Shown: positions 49,922 through 59,799 of the stretch, piece after piece
How positions within the stretch are numbered: the stretch's first letter is position 1
Layout of the letters: every line of letters starts with the position of its first letter
Assembly: GCF_023913755.1 (NCBI RefSeq)
Contig: NZ_JAMXBJ010000033.1
Coordinates: 8,008 to 72,007, forward strand
Length of the DNA stretch: 64,000 bases
Reading direction: 5' to 3'
Origin: Pseudarthrobacter cellobiosi
Lineage (GTDB): Bacteria; Actinomycetota; Actinomycetes; Actinomycetales; Micrococcaceae
The notes under the pieces: model-generated
Database searches by the model: none
The model's input: the letters and a program-made list of their open reading frames with translations, nothing else
Told to the model about the DNA's origin: nothing
Translations under genes and position numbers: made by a program

Positions 49922-49991
49922 TCCAACGCCCGCCCTAACGGACAGTTCTACTGCCTCCGTCAGGGCGGACGCCCCAAACAGGAGGGCAACA

Positions 49992-52139
49992 ATGGAAAAC
50001 CATCACGCTCATCACGGCCAGGAAGACCACTCCACCCACACCGCCCCACAGGGGCCTGCCACAGCGGTGACAAGCCCACCGGCAGAACATAACGCCCGCG
50101 CCCATCAACACAACGGCCACGGCGACCAGGATGACCGCGCCGTTCACAGCCACGGACAGCATGCCGGGCACAGCACCGCCATGTTCAAGAACCGGTTCTG
50201 GCTGACGCTGGCACTGTCCGTGCCGGTGGTCTACTTCAGCCCCATGGTCGGCCACCTCCTGGGCTACACGCCGCCGGCATTCCCCGGCTCGACCTGGATC
50301 CTGCCCGTCCTGGGAACGGTGATCTTCCTGTACGGCGGCCAGCCGTTCCTCAAAGGAGGATGGCAGGAACTGAAGGACCGTCGGCCGGGGATGATGCTGC
50401 TGATCGCGATGGCCATCAGCGTTGCGTTCGCCGCGTCCTGGGCAACCAGTCTGGGCATCGGCGGATTCGACCTGGACTTCTGGTGGGAACTGGCCCTGCT
50501 GGTGGCGATCATGCTGCTGGGCCACTGGATCGAAATGCGGGCCCTCGGGTCAGCGCAGGGTGCACTGGATGCCCTCGCCGCACTCCTGCCGGACGAGGCT
50601 GAACGCGTCACCGATGCAGGCACGGAAACCGTTCCGGTCTCTGACCTCCGCGAAGGCGACACCGTCCTGGTCCGCTCCGGCGCCAGGATGCCCGCCGACG
50701 GCACGGTCGTCGACGGGCAAGCCGAGTTCGACGAATCCATGATCACCGGTGAATCCAAAACCGTTCTCCGCAGTCCCGGGGACACCGTCGTGGCCGGGAC
50801 CGTCGCGACAGATAACAGCGTCCGGGTCCAGATTACCGCCGTCGGGGAGAACACCGCCCTGGCCGGCATTCAGCGCCTGGTGGCCGAAGCCCAGGCGTCC
50901 TCCTCCAAGGCGCAGGCACTGGCGGACCGTGCGGCCGCCTTCTTGTTCTACTTCGCCGCCGGCGCCGGCGTCATCACCTTCATTGCCTGGACGCTGCTGG
51001 GCAGCGTCCCGGAAGCAGTCACCCGAACCGTCACCGTGCTGGTCATCGCCTGCCCGCACGCCCTGGGCCTGGCCATTCCGCTGGTCATCGCCATCTCCAC
51101 GGAGCAGGCAGCCCGGGCCGGTGTGCTGATCAAGAACCGGATGGCCCTGGAACGGATGCGGACAGTCGACGTTGTCCTGTTCGACAAGACCGGCACCCTG
51201 ACCACAGGGGAACCGGACCTGAAGGACATCACGGCAGTGCAGGGCGTCGACGCCGACTCGCTCCTGGCCTTGGCCGCAGCGGTGGAGTCCGACAGCGAGC
51301 ACCCAGTGGCGCGGGCCATCGTCCGCGCCGCCCGGGACAGGAACCTGGACATCCCGCACGCCACGGATTTCAAATCACTCACGGGCCGCGGGGTCCGGGC
51401 GAGTGTGGACGGCCGGACTATCCACGTCGGCGGGCCGGCGCTGCTGCGCGAGCTGGGCGCCGTCGAGCCCGTCGTTGTGGCCGCGCCCACCCGGGCATGG
51501 ATGGGCCGTGGGGCAGCCGTGTTGCACGTGATCGACGGCGGCCGCGTCCTGGGGGCGGTCAGCCTCGAAGACTCCGTCCGTGCCGAATCCCGCCAGGCAG
51601 TGGCAGCATTGCAGAACCGCGGCGTGAAGGTCGCCATGATCACCGGCGACGCCCGGCAGGTCGCCCAGGCCATCGCCCAGGACCTGCACATCGATGAGGT
51701 CTTCGCCGAAGTCCTGCCCGCGGACAAGGACAAGAAAGTCGCCGAGCTCCAGGCCCGTGGGATGAAGGTAGCTATGGTCGGGGACGGGGTGAACGACGCC
51801 CCTGCACTGGCCCGCGCCGAGGTCGGCATCGCCATCGGCGCCGGCACCGACGTTGCCATGGAATCCGCTGGAGTGGTCCTGGCCGGAAACGATCCCAGGG
51901 CCGTTCTGTCCATGGTGGACCTGTCCCGAGCGAGCTACCGGAAGATGTGGCAGAACCTTATCTGGGCCACCGGCTACAACGTCCTCTCGGTCCCGCTGGC
52001 TGCCGGTGTGCTGGCCTTCGCCGGGGTCGTGCTGTCGCCCGCCGCGGGCGCGGTGCTGATGTCGGTGTCCACGATCGTGGTGGCCCTGAACGCCCAGCTG
52101 CTGCGGAGGGTGAAACTGAATCCCTCCCAAGTACGTTGA
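49992..52139 (+). CDS. copB: CopB-type P-type ATPase (CPH motif)
   Basis: A 715-residue P1B-3 ATPase. A His-rich N-terminus (about 1-62; HHAHHGQEDHSTH, HQHNGHGDQ) replaces the HMA domain. TGES is near 252, ACPHALGLAIPLV near 353 (CPH, Cu2+/Cu+/Ag+ class), DKTG near 397, and GDGVNDAPAL near 597. It exports copper or silver. AGGAGG precedes ATG 49992. It follows the HMA gene under the CsoR-type operator. Confidence 0.93.
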   Translation: MENHHAHHGQEDHSTHTAPQGPATAVTSPPAEHNARAHQHNGHGDQDDRAVHSHGQHAGHSTAMFKNRFWLTLALSVPVVYFSPMVGHLLGYTPPAFPGSTWILPVLGTVIFLYGGQPFLKGGWQELKDRRPGMMLLIAMAISVAFAASWATSLGIGGFDLDFWWELALLVAIMLLGHWIEMRALGSAQGALDALAALLPDEAERVTDAGTETVPVSDLREGDTVLVRSGARMPADGTVVDGQAEFDESMITGESKTVLRSPGDTVVAGTVATDNSVRVQITAVGENTALAGIQRLVAEAQASSSKAQALADRAAAFLFYFAAGAGVITFIAWTLLGSVPEAVTRTVTVLVIACPHALGLAIPLVIAISTEQAARAGVLIKNRMALERMRTVDVVLFDKTGTLTTGEPDLKDITAVQGVDADSLLALAAAVESDSEHPVARAIVRAARDRNLDIPHATDFKSLTGRGVRASVDGRTIHVGGPALLRELGAVEPVVVAAPTRAWMGRGAAVLHVIDGGRVLGAVSLEDSVRAESRQAVAALQNRGVKVAMITGDARQVAQAIAQDLHIDEVFAEVLPADKDKKVAELQARGMKVAMVGDGVNDAPALARAEVGIAIGAGTDVAMESAGVVLAGNDPRAVLSMVDLSRASYRKMWQNLIWATGYNVLSVPLAAGVLAFAGVVLSPAAGAVLMSVSTIVVALNAQLLRRVKLNPSQVR

Positions 52140-52217
52140 ACCAAAAGGGATGACCGGCAGGGGAAAATCCAGCCGGTATTCTTAAAACCATCAACCCCAC
52201 ACGGAAGGAGGAAAGCG

Positions 52218-52673
52218 ATGTCTGCGATATCCCGTGACGCCCTCACCGCCTTCTTCCTCCGTGCCGGCATTCTGACGGCGGCCCTGGCCATCATGGCCGG
52301 CATCTTCGGCATGCACATCATGACCGGGGCGCACAGCATGCCTGCAGCAGGGGCCAGTACGCCCATGGCGCAGATGCAAAGCACCCCGGCAGGCCACGAA
52401 AGCCATAGACCCGCACAGTCATCTGACGCCACAGCAGTTGCCGGAGCAATGTCCGGCTCGTCCTCGTGCGCCGCCACAGGCGCCTGCCACGAGATGTCCG
52501 CTATGGACGCGGCCTGCGTCCTGTCACCGGGTAACACATCTCTCTCCGCACCTCTGCCCGGCACAGCACCCTTCGCGGTGCCGGACCTCGTCGGAGCCGC
52601 TGCGGTCAGCACCAGCTATTCCTACTCACCGGACAGCCCATCGCCCGGTGACTTCTGCATCAGCCGGACGTAA
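52218..52673 (+). CDS. DUF6153-like exported protein
   Basis: A 151-residue protein with an N-terminal TM/signal (AGILTAALAIMAGIFGMHIM), a middle with HSMPAAGASTPMAQMQ and a few Cys (SSCAATGACHEM, AACVL), and a conserved end FCISRT. AAGGAGG precedes ATG 52218. A relative lies at 14103. Met, His and Cys clusters fit metal binding, but the function is unknown. It follows copB closely. Confidence 0.7.
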   Translation: MSAISRDALTAFFLRAGILTAALAIMAGIFGMHIMTGAHSMPAAGASTPMAQMQSTPAGHESHRPAQSSDATAVAGAMSGSSSCAATGACHEMSAMDAACVLSPGNTSLSAPLPGTAPFAVPDLVGAAAVSTSYSYSPDSPSPGDFCISRT

Positions 52674-52810
52674 ACGAGCACTGCGCCGTGTCCTGCCCGG
52701 CGCACCGTCCAGCCACCGGCATGCGACAGGCCGGCCACCCGGCCTGCCTTTGAATGCATGCCCCCGCAAGGCGCCAGGCGCCGCTGATACTTTTGAGGAC
52801 CCTGATTTCC

Positions 52811-53428
52811 ATGAAGAAAACCCTGACCATTTCCGCTGCCGCCATCGCCGCAGCCATCGCCCTTGCCGGCTGCTCCGCCGGTTCCGGAGCAGGAAGTTCG
52901 GACACAAGCACCACATCCGGCATGAACCACGGCAGCTCCGGTATGCCATCAAGCTCGGCTCCGGCAGCGTCGGCTGAATTCAACAACGCGGACACCACGT
53001 TCGCGCAGATGATGATCCCGCACCACACACAGGCCGTGGCAATGAGCGACACCATGCTCAAAAAAGAAGGCATTCCCGCCGCGGTGACAGACCTGGCCAC
53101 CAAGATCAAAGCGGCCCAGGGACCGGAGATCGAGAAGATGACCGGCTGGCTTGAGAGCTGGGGCCAGCCCACGGACATGCCTTCGGCACACAGCATGTCC
53201 GGCATGATGGGCGAAGAAGACATGACCAAACTCGAGGCCGCACAGGGCACCGAAGCCGCCAAGCTCTTCCTCACCCAGATGATTGCCCACCACGAAGGCG
53301 CCGTCATGATGGCCAAGACTGAAACGTCCGACGGCAAGAACGCTGACGCGGTCCAGCTCAGCAAGGACATTGTCAGCTCCCAGGAAGCCGAAATGCAGGA
53401 AATGAAAAACCTGCTGGCCACTCTGTAG
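52811..53428 (+). CDS. DUF305 lipoprotein
   Basis: A 205-residue lipoprotein (lipobox ALAGC). Two DUF305 hairpins: TTFAQMMIPHHTQAVAMSD and TQMIAHHEGAVMMAKTE, with further Met-rich MNHGSSGMPS and HSMSGMMGEEDM. It likely binds external copper. ATG 52811 with GAGGA upstream. A terminator-like hairpin follows at 53440. Confidence 0.88.
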   Translation: MKKTLTISAAAIAAAIALAGCSAGSGAGSSDTSTTSGMNHGSSGMPSSSAPAASAEFNNADTTFAQMMIPHHTQAVAMSDTMLKKEGIPAAVTDLATKIKAAQGPEIEKMTGWLESWGQPTDMPSAHSMSGMMGEEDMTKLEAAQGTEAAKLFLTQMIAHHEGAVMMAKTETSDGKNADAVQLSKDIVSSQEAEMQEMKNLLATL

Positions 53429-53439
53429 CCAGCACCTCC

Positions 53440-53470
53440 GGCACCGGCCCCTCCCCCAAGGGCTGGTGCC
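53440..53470. terminator. hairpin between DUF305 and BNR lipoprotein genes
   Basis: GGCACCGGCCC and GGGCTGGTGCC form an imperfect stem. Only partial termination is likely because no T-tract follows. Confidence 0.45.
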
Positions 53471-53506
53471 TTCCCCCATTTCACGGTCCACCCCTGGAGT
53501 TTCACC

Positions 53507-54397
53507 ATGCCCCTGCACTTTTTGACCAACCACCGGTCCGCGGCCGCCCTCGCCGCAGCCGTCGCCCTTCTGCTTACCCTGTCCGCCTGCACCCCGGCTT
53601 CAACAACCGGAGCACCGGCTGCCGGCACCGCACCCGCCACCGGGTCCTCCAGCCTGCCCAGCTCCCATGTCCACGGCCTGAGCGTGAACCGCGAAACTGA
53701 CCAGGTGTTGCTGGCCACCCATGAAGGTCTCTTCGACATCACCAAAGCCCCGGCCACCAAAATCGGTGACACCAATGACCTGATGGGCTTCACCGCGTCG
53801 GATGAAGAGGGTACGTTCTACGCCTCCGGACACCCCGGACCAGGCTCGGATCTGCCCAGCCCCCTCGGCCTGATCAAATCTGTGGACGGCGGCAAAACAT
53901 GGGAGCAGCTTTCCCGCCAGGGCGAATCGGACTTCCATGCCCTCACCGCAGTCAAATCCGGAATAGTCGCCTACGACGGGACCCTGCGTACCAGCCCCGA
54001 CGCCAAAACCTGGTCAGTGGCCACGGCAGGGTTCGCTCCCGCCGCCCTGGCGGGCACCCCGGAGAGCGACACGGTCCTTGCCACCACCCGCGACGGGCTC
54101 CAGCGCTCCACCGACGGCGGAAAAACCTGGGCACCGAACACCGCCGGACCCATCATCCAGTTCGCGGCCTTCGCCAACGGTACCGAAGCCGTAGGCGTAG
54201 AGCCGGACGGATCGGTCCACTATTCAGACGACGCCGGAAGCACCTGGTCCCGCACGGGCCGCATCGAAGGTCAGGTCCAGGCGATCACCGCTGTGGAAGG
54301 CGCAGAAGGCAAGCCATGGATCTGGGCAGCGACTACTGCCGGACTGGTCGTATCCACCGATGGCGGGGCCACGTTCCGGCCCTCCGACGCCGTCTGA
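53507..54397 (+). CDS. BNR/Asp-box lipoprotein (F510_1955-type)
   Basis: A 296-residue lipoprotein (lipobox LTLSAC). Asp-box motifs [22 protein letters not shown] and [11 protein letters not shown] support a propeller fold, with the conserved [22 protein letters not shown]. Paralogue of the gene at 28740. It heads an operon with CcdA, multicopper oxidase, Lgt and DUF3105, so the product may be a scaffold or sensor for copper-protein maturation (inference). Confidence 0.85.
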   Translation: MPLHFLTNHRSAAALAAAVALLLTLSACTPASTTGAPAAGTAPATGSSSLPSSHVHGLSVNRETDQVLLATHEGLFDITKAPATKIGDTNDLMGFTASDEEGTFYASGHPGPGSDLPSPLGLIKSVDGGKTWEQLSRQGESDFHALTAVKSGIVAYDGTLRTSPDAKTWSVATAGFAPAALAGTPESDTVLATTRDGLQRSTDGGKTWAPNTAGPIIQFAAFANGTEAVGVEPDGSVHYSDDAGSTWSRTGRIEGQVQAITAVEGAEGKPWIWAATTAGLVVSTDGGATFRPSDAV

Positions 54398-54401
54398 GCC
54401 G

Positions 54402-55151
54402 ATGGACATCGGCTGGTTTTTTGCCTCCACGGTCACCTCCGGTGCACTGCTGGTCGCCATCCCCCTGGCCATGACAGCCGGGCTAGTGTCCTTCCTCTCC
54501 CCCTGTATCCTGCCCCTCGTCCCCGGATACCTCGGTTTCGTCTCGGGCCTGACCGATCCGACACAGCCGAAGAACCGGCGCAGAGTCCTGGGAGGTGTCA
54601 GCCTTTTCGTGCTCGGATTCGCGGCCGTGTTCACCCTCTACGGGGCAGCGTTCGGCGCCATAGGCTCCTGGCTGCTGCGCTGGCAGGACGCGCTTATGCG
54701 AAGCATGGGAATTGTGGTGATCCTGATGGGGCTGGCGCTCCTGGGTCTGGTGCCCTGGCTGCAGCAGACCCGCAAGATCAGCCTGGGCCGGCGAACCGGT
54801 CTGGCCGGGGCGCCGCTGCTCGGCGTCGTGTTCGGGCTCGGCTGGACACCCTGTATGGGCCCCACACTGAGCGCCGTGCTGTCCCTCAGCGTCACGACAG
54901 GCAGCGCCGGGCGCGGAGCGCTCCTTGCCTTCGCCTACTGCCTGGGCCTCGGCATCCCCTTCGCCCTGACCGCGTTGGGCCTGGGCTGGGTCAGCAACAC
55001 CTTGGCCTTCGTCCGCCGACATATCCGGGTGGTCAATATCGCAGGGGCTTCCATGCTCATCGTGCTGGGCGTGCTCATGGTCACAGGGGTGTGGGTGCAG
55101 TGGATCTATAGGCTCCAGAACCTCTCCGGGACCTTCCTCACCCCGATCTGA
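54402..55151 (+). CDS. ccdA: CcdA-type thiol-disulfide electron transporter
   Basis: A 249-residue six-TM protein with [19 protein letters not shown] and [16 protein letters not shown]. It brings reducing power to external thioredoxins. The start lies 4 bp after the BNR stop, so they are coupled. It is the closest intact relative, with 63890, of the remnant at 28.6 kb, which also lies next to a BNR gene. Confidence 0.92.
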   Translation: MDIGWFFASTVTSGALLVAIPLAMTAGLVSFLSPCILPLVPGYLGFVSGLTDPTQPKNRRRVLGGVSLFVLGFAAVFTLYGAAFGAIGSWLLRWQDALMRSMGIVVILMGLALLGLVPWLQQTRKISLGRRTGLAGAPLLGVVFGLGWTPCMGPTLSAVLSLSVTTGSAGRGALLAFAYCLGLGIPFALTALGLGWVSNTLAFVRRHIRVVNIAGASMLIVLGVLMVTGVWVQWIYRLQNLSGTFLTPI

Positions 55152-55202
55152 TGGCCGCCTTCCGCACTGCCCGGCCTTCTTTCCCAAGGATTCGAAACTG
55201 AC

Positions 55203-56750
55203 ATGAACCCAACCTCTTCCCAGCTGGACCGGCGGCAGTTCCTTGCGCTGTCGGCCGCCGGCGCCGCAGCAGCGGCCCTGGCATCCTGTACCTCCCCGCG
55301 CAGCGCCGCTGCACCAGCCCGTGTCATGCCCGATGACCCGCTGGTCGCCCAATACGAAGCGCAGCGGCCCCTGGCCGGCACTACAGTGGCCCAGACACTC
55401 AAGGCCGGACCGTTCGAAACGAATGTGGCCGGAAAAACGTTCACCACCTGGGGCTATAACGGCAACCTCACGGCACCGGAGATCCGGGCGCGTACCGGGG
55501 ACCGCCTGAGCGTCGCACTCACCAATGGCCTGACTGAGCAGACCAGCATCCACTGGCATGGCCTCGCCCTGCGGAACGATCAGGACGGCGTCCAGCACAT
55601 CACGCAGGAACCCATTGCCGCCGGAGCCGGCCTCAGCTACGACTTCAGGCTCGCCCAGCCCGGCACCTACTGGTACCACTCCCATATGGACATGCAGCGC
55701 GAACGCGCACTGTATGGGGCGCTGATCATCGAAGACCCGGCCGAGCCACTGAAATACGACAAGGACTGGGTCATCATCCTTGATGACTGGATGGACGGCG
55801 TCACGGGAACCCCCGATGATGTCCTGGCCGAACTCTCCCAAGGCATGTACACCGCCGGTATCGACCGCTCGGCTTCGCCCTCCCCCGACGCCCGCCCCGC
55901 TCCGTCAGCAATGAAGCACATGCTCATGGGTTCCCGCAGCGACTTCCTCGGCGGCGACGCCGGAGACGTCGGCTACCCCTACCACCTGTTCAACTCCAAG
56001 GCGCCGGATCAGGCCCAGGTCCTGCCCGCCACCGCAGGACAGGTCATCCGGCTGAGGATCATCAACGCCGCCGGGGACACCGCCTACCGGGTAGGGGTCC
56101 CCGGCCAGAAGATCACCCTCACCCACACCGACGGTTTTCCCGTCACCCACCATGACGTCGACGCGGTTGTCCTCGGCATGGGTGAACGCATCGATGCCCT
56201 GCTGACCGTCAAAGAGGGATTCACCCCCCTGATCGGACTGCCCGAAGGGAAAACCGGGCAGGCCCTCGGATTCATCAGCACCGGCACCGGCAAACAACCC
56301 CTGCCCGCAGTACTGCCGAACAAGCTCGAAGGCACCGTCCTGGACGGCAGTGAACTCACCGCCGACCCCGCCGTTGCCCTGAAGGAAAGGACCCCGGACC
56401 GGGTCCATGAACTCCGGCTCACCGGCAGCATGGCCAAATACGACTGGGGTATCAACGGACACCGCTTCGAGATGGTCAATCCCTTTGACCATGCCTTCGA
56501 CATCAAAGAGGGCGAACGCATCGAAGTGAAGTTCATCAACGAAACCGACATGTGGCACCCGATGCACCTGCACGGGCACACCTTCCAAGTCGGAGATGGC
56601 GGTGCCCGGAAAGACACCGTCATCGTCCGTCCCAAAGAGACCGTCACGGTCATCTTCGACGCCGACAACCCCGGGCAATGGCTCGCGCACTGCCACAATG
56701 CCTACCACGCGGAACAGGGCATGATGTCCCTCTTCTCCTACATTAAGTGA
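55203..56750 (+). CDS. multicopper oxidase (laccase/CueO-like)
   Basis: A 515-residue three-domain oxidase. A twin-arginine start (DRRQFLALSAAGAAAAALASC) also carries a lipobox-like LASC. Copper sites: HWHGL, YHSHMDMQ, HPMHLHGHTF and HCHNAYHAEQGM. It probably oxidises Cu+ to Cu2+ outside the cell. GTG of the Lgt gene overlaps its stop. It is between CcdA and Lgt in the operon. Confidence 0.92.
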   Translation: MNPTSSQLDRRQFLALSAAGAAAAALASCTSPRSAAAPARVMPDDPLVAQYEAQRPLAGTTVAQTLKAGPFETNVAGKTFTTWGYNGNLTAPEIRARTGDRLSVALTNGLTEQTSIHWHGLALRNDQDGVQHITQEPIAAGAGLSYDFRLAQPGTYWYHSHMDMQRERALYGALIIEDPAEPLKYDKDWVIILDDWMDGVTGTPDDVLAELSQGMYTAGIDRSASPSPDARPAPSAMKHMLMGSRSDFLGGDAGDVGYPYHLFNSKAPDQAQVLPATAGQVIRLRIINAAGDTAYRVGVPGQKITLTHTDGFPVTHHDVDAVVLGMGERIDALLTVKEGFTPLIGLPEGKTGQALGFISTGTGKQPLPAVLPNKLEGTVLDGSELTADPAVALKERTPDRVHELRLTGSMAKYDWGINGHRFEMVNPFDHAFDIKEGERIEVKFINETDMWHPMHLHGHTFQVGDGGARKDTVIVRPKETVTVIFDADNPGQWLAHCHNAYHAEQGMMSLFSYIK

Positions 56751-57670
56751 CCCTCATGCAGACCCTGGCACCACCGGATTTCTTCATTCCTTCGCCAACT
56801 TTCAGCGCCCTTGAGCTAGGGCCGTTGACGATACGCTTTTACGCGCTGGCCATCCTGGCCGGCATCGCCTTCGGAACCTGGCTGACGGCCCGCCGCCTTC
56901 GTGCACGCGGGGGCACCACAGCGCAGACCCTGGACATCGTGGCCTGGGCGGTGCCGTTCGGCATCGTCGGAGGAAGGCTTTACCACGTCATCACCGACAA
57001 CCAACTGTACTTCGGGCCGGGTAAGGATCCCTGGGGTGCCCTCCGGATCTGGGAAGGCGGTCTCGGGATCTGGGGTGCCGTCGCCCTCGGACTGGTGGGA
57101 GCCGCGATCGGTGCCCGGCGCGCCGGGGTCCCCTTCGCAGCTTTCGTGGACGCTGCCGCCCCGGGACTGCTCATCGCCCAGGGGATGGGACGCTGGGGCA
57201 ACTGGTTCAACAATGAACTCTACGGCGGGCCCACTGATCTGCCCTGGAAACTCCAGATCTACAAGATGGACATGGCCACCGGCCAGGCGGTGACCTCGGC
57301 GGACGGAACACCGGAACTTCTGGGATACTTCCACCCAACATTCCTCTACGAATCCCTCTGGTGCCTGGCGGCTGCGGCACTGCTGATGTTCCTGGACCGG
57401 AAGTATTCACTCGGCGCTGGGTCAGTGTTCGCCCTCTACATCGCCCTGTACACCGCCGGTAGGTTCGTGTTCGAGCTGATCCGCTCCGACTACGCCAACA
57501 CCATCCTGGGCCTCCGGGTGAACACCTGGGTAGCGGCACTGCTGTTCATTGCAGGGCTGGCTCTCTTCCAGATACTCAGGCGCCGGCCCCGCTCGGCGGT
57601 GGACTCCGACGACGCCGGCACAACACAGCACAACTCTCCCGCTACCGACAGCAAAGGAATGCCCACATGA
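56747..57670 (+). CDS. lgt: Lgt prolipoprotein diacylglyceryl transferase
   Basis: A 307-residue seven-TM enzyme with IRFYALAILAG, GGRLYHVITDNQLYF, the signature GRWGNWFNNELYGGPTDLPW and HPTFLYESLW. It adds diacylglycerol to lipoprotein Cys. GTG 56747 overlaps the oxidase stop; ATG 56756 is an alternative. Its presence with several lipoproteins suggests it processes them. Confidence 0.93.
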   Translation: MTLMQTLAPPDFFIPSPTFSALELGPLTIRFYALAILAGIAFGTWLTARRLRARGGTTAQTLDIVAWAVPFGIVGGRLYHVITDNQLYFGPGKDPWGALRIWEGGLGIWGAVALGLVGAAIGARRAGVPFAAFVDAAAPGLLIAQGMGRWGNWFNNELYGGPTDLPWKLQIYKMDMATGQAVTSADGTPELLGYFHPTFLYESLWCLAAAALLMFLDRKYSLGAGSVFALYIALYTAGRFVFELIRSDYANTILGLRVNTWVAALLFIAGLALFQILRRRPRSAVDSDDAGTTQHNSPATDSKGMPT

Positions 57671-58302
57671 GCAACGCCGCCAAACGACGCAGGGAACACC
57701 AAGCCATCGTCGCCTCAATCCGCACGGACCAAAAAGCAAAACAACGCAAATGGAACCTCCTCGTCTACGGCAGCTTCGGCCTGATCCTGACTACCATCAT
57801 CACCGCCGTGGCCATCACCGTGACAGGCTCCATCCAGGAACGCAACCAAGCCGCGGAAGAGGCCAAAAAACCCATCGACGGTGTCCAGGCTTTCGCTGAT
57901 CTCACCCGCAACCACGTCCAGACAGCCGTGGACTACCCGCAGGAGCCCGGCGTCGGCGGGGACCACGCCGCGGTCTGGACAAACTGCGGCGTCTACACCG
58001 AACCCATCAACGAACAAAGCGCCGTCCACTCCCTCGAGCACGGCGCCGTGTGGCTCACCTACCAGCCTGATCTGCCCGCCAGCGACATAGCGACGCTCAC
58101 CGCCCTGGCCCAAGACAAGCCCTATGTGCTGCTCAGCCCAGACAAGGACCAGAGCACCCCCGTCACCGCCACGGCCTGGGGAACACAGCTCACCCTGCCG
58201 AACGCCAACGACACCCGCATCCCTGCATTCATCCGCGCCTATGCCCAATCCCCGAACGCCCCGGAACCCGGCGCGTCCTGCGCCGGCGGCGTCAATGGCT
58301 AA
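57667..58302 (+). CDS. DUF3105 membrane-anchored protein (copy 3)
   Basis: A 211-residue protein: basic start, one TM (LLVYGSFGLILTTIITAVAIT), external domain with GVGGDHAAVWTNCGVY, AVHSLEHGAVWLTYQPD and CAGG. ATG 57667 overlaps the Lgt stop by 4 bp. The last gene of the BNR-CcdA-MCO-Lgt operon. Confidence 0.86.
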   Translation: MSNAAKRRREHQAIVASIRTDQKAKQRKWNLLVYGSFGLILTTIITAVAITVTGSIQERNQAAEEAKKPIDGVQAFADLTRNHVQTAVDYPQEPGVGGDHAAVWTNCGVYTEPINEQSAVHSLEHGAVWLTYQPDLPASDIATLTALAQDKPYVLLSPDKDQSTPVTATAWGTQLTLPNANDTRIPAFIRAYAQSPNAPEPGASCAGGVNG

Positions 58303-58336
58303 GCCAATTCATCTCCCATCGTAAGGACCATTTCCA

Positions 58337-58441
58337 ATGCAAGACTCATCCGGCTCTACCCAGAATTCCCCGGCTGGATACCGCCGCCACCGGCGGCTGG
58401 TACGGCGGTCGAGCAGGGCTGCTTCCGGCGGGCACGGATGA
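58337..58441 (+). CDS. short basic peptide frame
   Basis: ATG 58337 with AAGGA upstream encodes 34 residues, MQDSSGSTQNSPAGYRRHRR, ending with a run of Arg and Gly. No family recognised; possibly a leader or a decayed gene. Confidence 0.25.
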   Translation: MQDSSGSTQNSPAGYRRHRRLVRRSSRAASGGHG

Positions 58442-58453
58442 CTGGGATACTGC

Positions 58454-58948
58454 GTGGAAGCTGAGAAGAGTATGTGGCGTACGGATCCAGCCACACTGCT
58501 GGATATCGTGTTGGACCGGCGCGCGATGGAGGCCCGACTCGGGGACTGCACGGCATTGGAACGCGTCTGGGTCCTCTCCCTCCTTGGCCGCGGTGATGAG
58601 GCCATCGCCGAAGGGCAGGCCCTGCTGGCAACATCAGAGGACCCATTCAGGGCACTGCTTGTCCTTGCCCACGCCTATCAGAGGACCTACAGCTGGAGGG
58701 ACGCCGCGAGGCACCACGAACAAGCCCTCCGCCTGGCTCACACCAGAACAAGGGAAGCTCTCGCGCGCCATCAGATCGGCCGGCGCCTCTTTGACGAAGG
58801 ACTGTACCGGGACGCCGCCGCCGAATTCGAATGGGCTCAGGACCTGTACCGCTACGCGGGAAGGACACGCCAAGCCCAAGCATCCGGCGAAGCCAGAGTT
58901 CGCGCCTTTGCCGCCCATCGACAAGCCCCGTTTATGGAAGGTCCTTGA
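58454..58948 (+). CDS. TPR-like hypothetical protein
   Basis: A 164-residue helical protein with tetratricopeptide-like pairs: RALLVLAHAYQRTYSWRDAA followed by RHHEQALRLAH, and a further LFDEGLYRDAAAEFEWAQDLYRY. It is probably a protein-binding scaffold. GTG 58454 or ATG 58472 may start it. Not linked to metal chemistry by sequence. Confidence 0.6.
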   Translation: MEAEKSMWRTDPATLLDIVLDRRAMEARLGDCTALERVWVLSLLGRGDEAIAEGQALLATSEDPFRALLVLAHAYQRTYSWRDAARHHEQALRLAHTRTREALARHQIGRRLFDEGLYRDAAAEFEWAQDLYRYAGRTRQAQASGEARVRAFAAHRQAPFMEGP

Positions 58949-59020
58949 CCGGGCGCCTGCAGCTCGGGAACCAGGGACCAACCGGCCCGCCACACTGCCC
59001 TGCAGCAGCTCCAGCTGAGG

Positions 59021-59788
59021 TCAGATATAGGCGGACGGATTGACGGTATTGCCATTCACCATGACCTCAAAGTGAAGATGGCAGCCGGTAGATGCCCCGG
59101 TCGTACCAACCCCTGCGATCTGCTGACCCTGAACAACAACCTGTCCAACCGAGACACCGATACTGGCCAGATGGTTATACGTGGTCTTCAAGCCGTTGCC
59201 ATGATCCACGACAATCCGGTTACCGCCGCCATAAGGGCTCCAGCCGGCCTCGATGACGGCTCCTGAACCGGCGGCGAATACCGCAGTCGAGCACGCCCCC
59301 GTCAGGTCAATGCCAGTGTGTAACTCGCCGGAAGCACCGGTGATCGGGCTGATCCTGAAGCCGAAAGGGGAACTTACGTTCATCGATGCGAGCGGCCCTC
59401 GCAGTCCCTTCGTCTCCTGGGCAGGGGCAGGCGCTGCTGGCACTGCTCCTGCGGCCTGCACCGCGGGGGCTGGTGCAGGAGCAGGCGCCGCCTGCGAAGT
59501 GACAGTCGGGCGGTCAAAAGCCAGGCCAGCTCCAGCCTCGGCGGTAACGGGCGCCTGAATGCTCGGTGCCGCCACTGCCGAAGGCATGTTTTTAGCTGCT
59601 GGGAGCGCATTGGAGTCCGCATGGGCCGCGGACAGCGCGGTGAGGGCTATCATTCCGGTGACCGCTGCTGCAGCGCCGAACTGCTGACCCCGCAGGACCC
59701 TTGACGATTCATGGAAGACACCCCGACGGGATGTTGTAGAAGGTGTCGGAACGGCACGGCGACGGCCGTGTGGAGGGCGGGCAGACAA
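59021..59788 (-). CDS. M23 peptidase under c-di-AMP riboswitch
   Basis: A 255-residue exported M23 hydrolase. A signal helix is followed by an Ala/Pro linker and the LytM domain: ISPITGASGELHTGIDLTG with the HxxxD ligands and GCHLHFEVMVNG with HxH. Its paralogue at 39277 is very similar in the catalytic domain. TTG 59788 (GAGAGGA upstream, right after the riboswitch) is the best start. Confidence 0.82.
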   Translation of the reverse strand: MSARPPHGRRRAVPTPSTTSRRGVFHESSRVLRGQQFGAAAAVTGMIALTALSAAHADSNALPAAKNMPSAVAAPSIQAPVTAEAGAGLAFDRPTVTSQAAPAPAPAPAVQAAGAVPAAPAPAQETKGLRGPLASMNVSSPFGFRISPITGASGELHTGIDLTGACSTAVFAAGSGAVIEAGWSPYGGGNRIVVDHGNGLKTTYNHLASIGVSVGQVVVQGQQIAGVGTTGASTGCHLHFEVMVNGNTVNPSAYI

Positions 59789-59799
59789 GATAGTGGTCC

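Noticed and set aside
54483..55841. 452-codon minus-strand frame opposite ccdA and the multicopper oxidase
   Set aside because: Crosses two well-supported genes on the other strand and has shadow composition.
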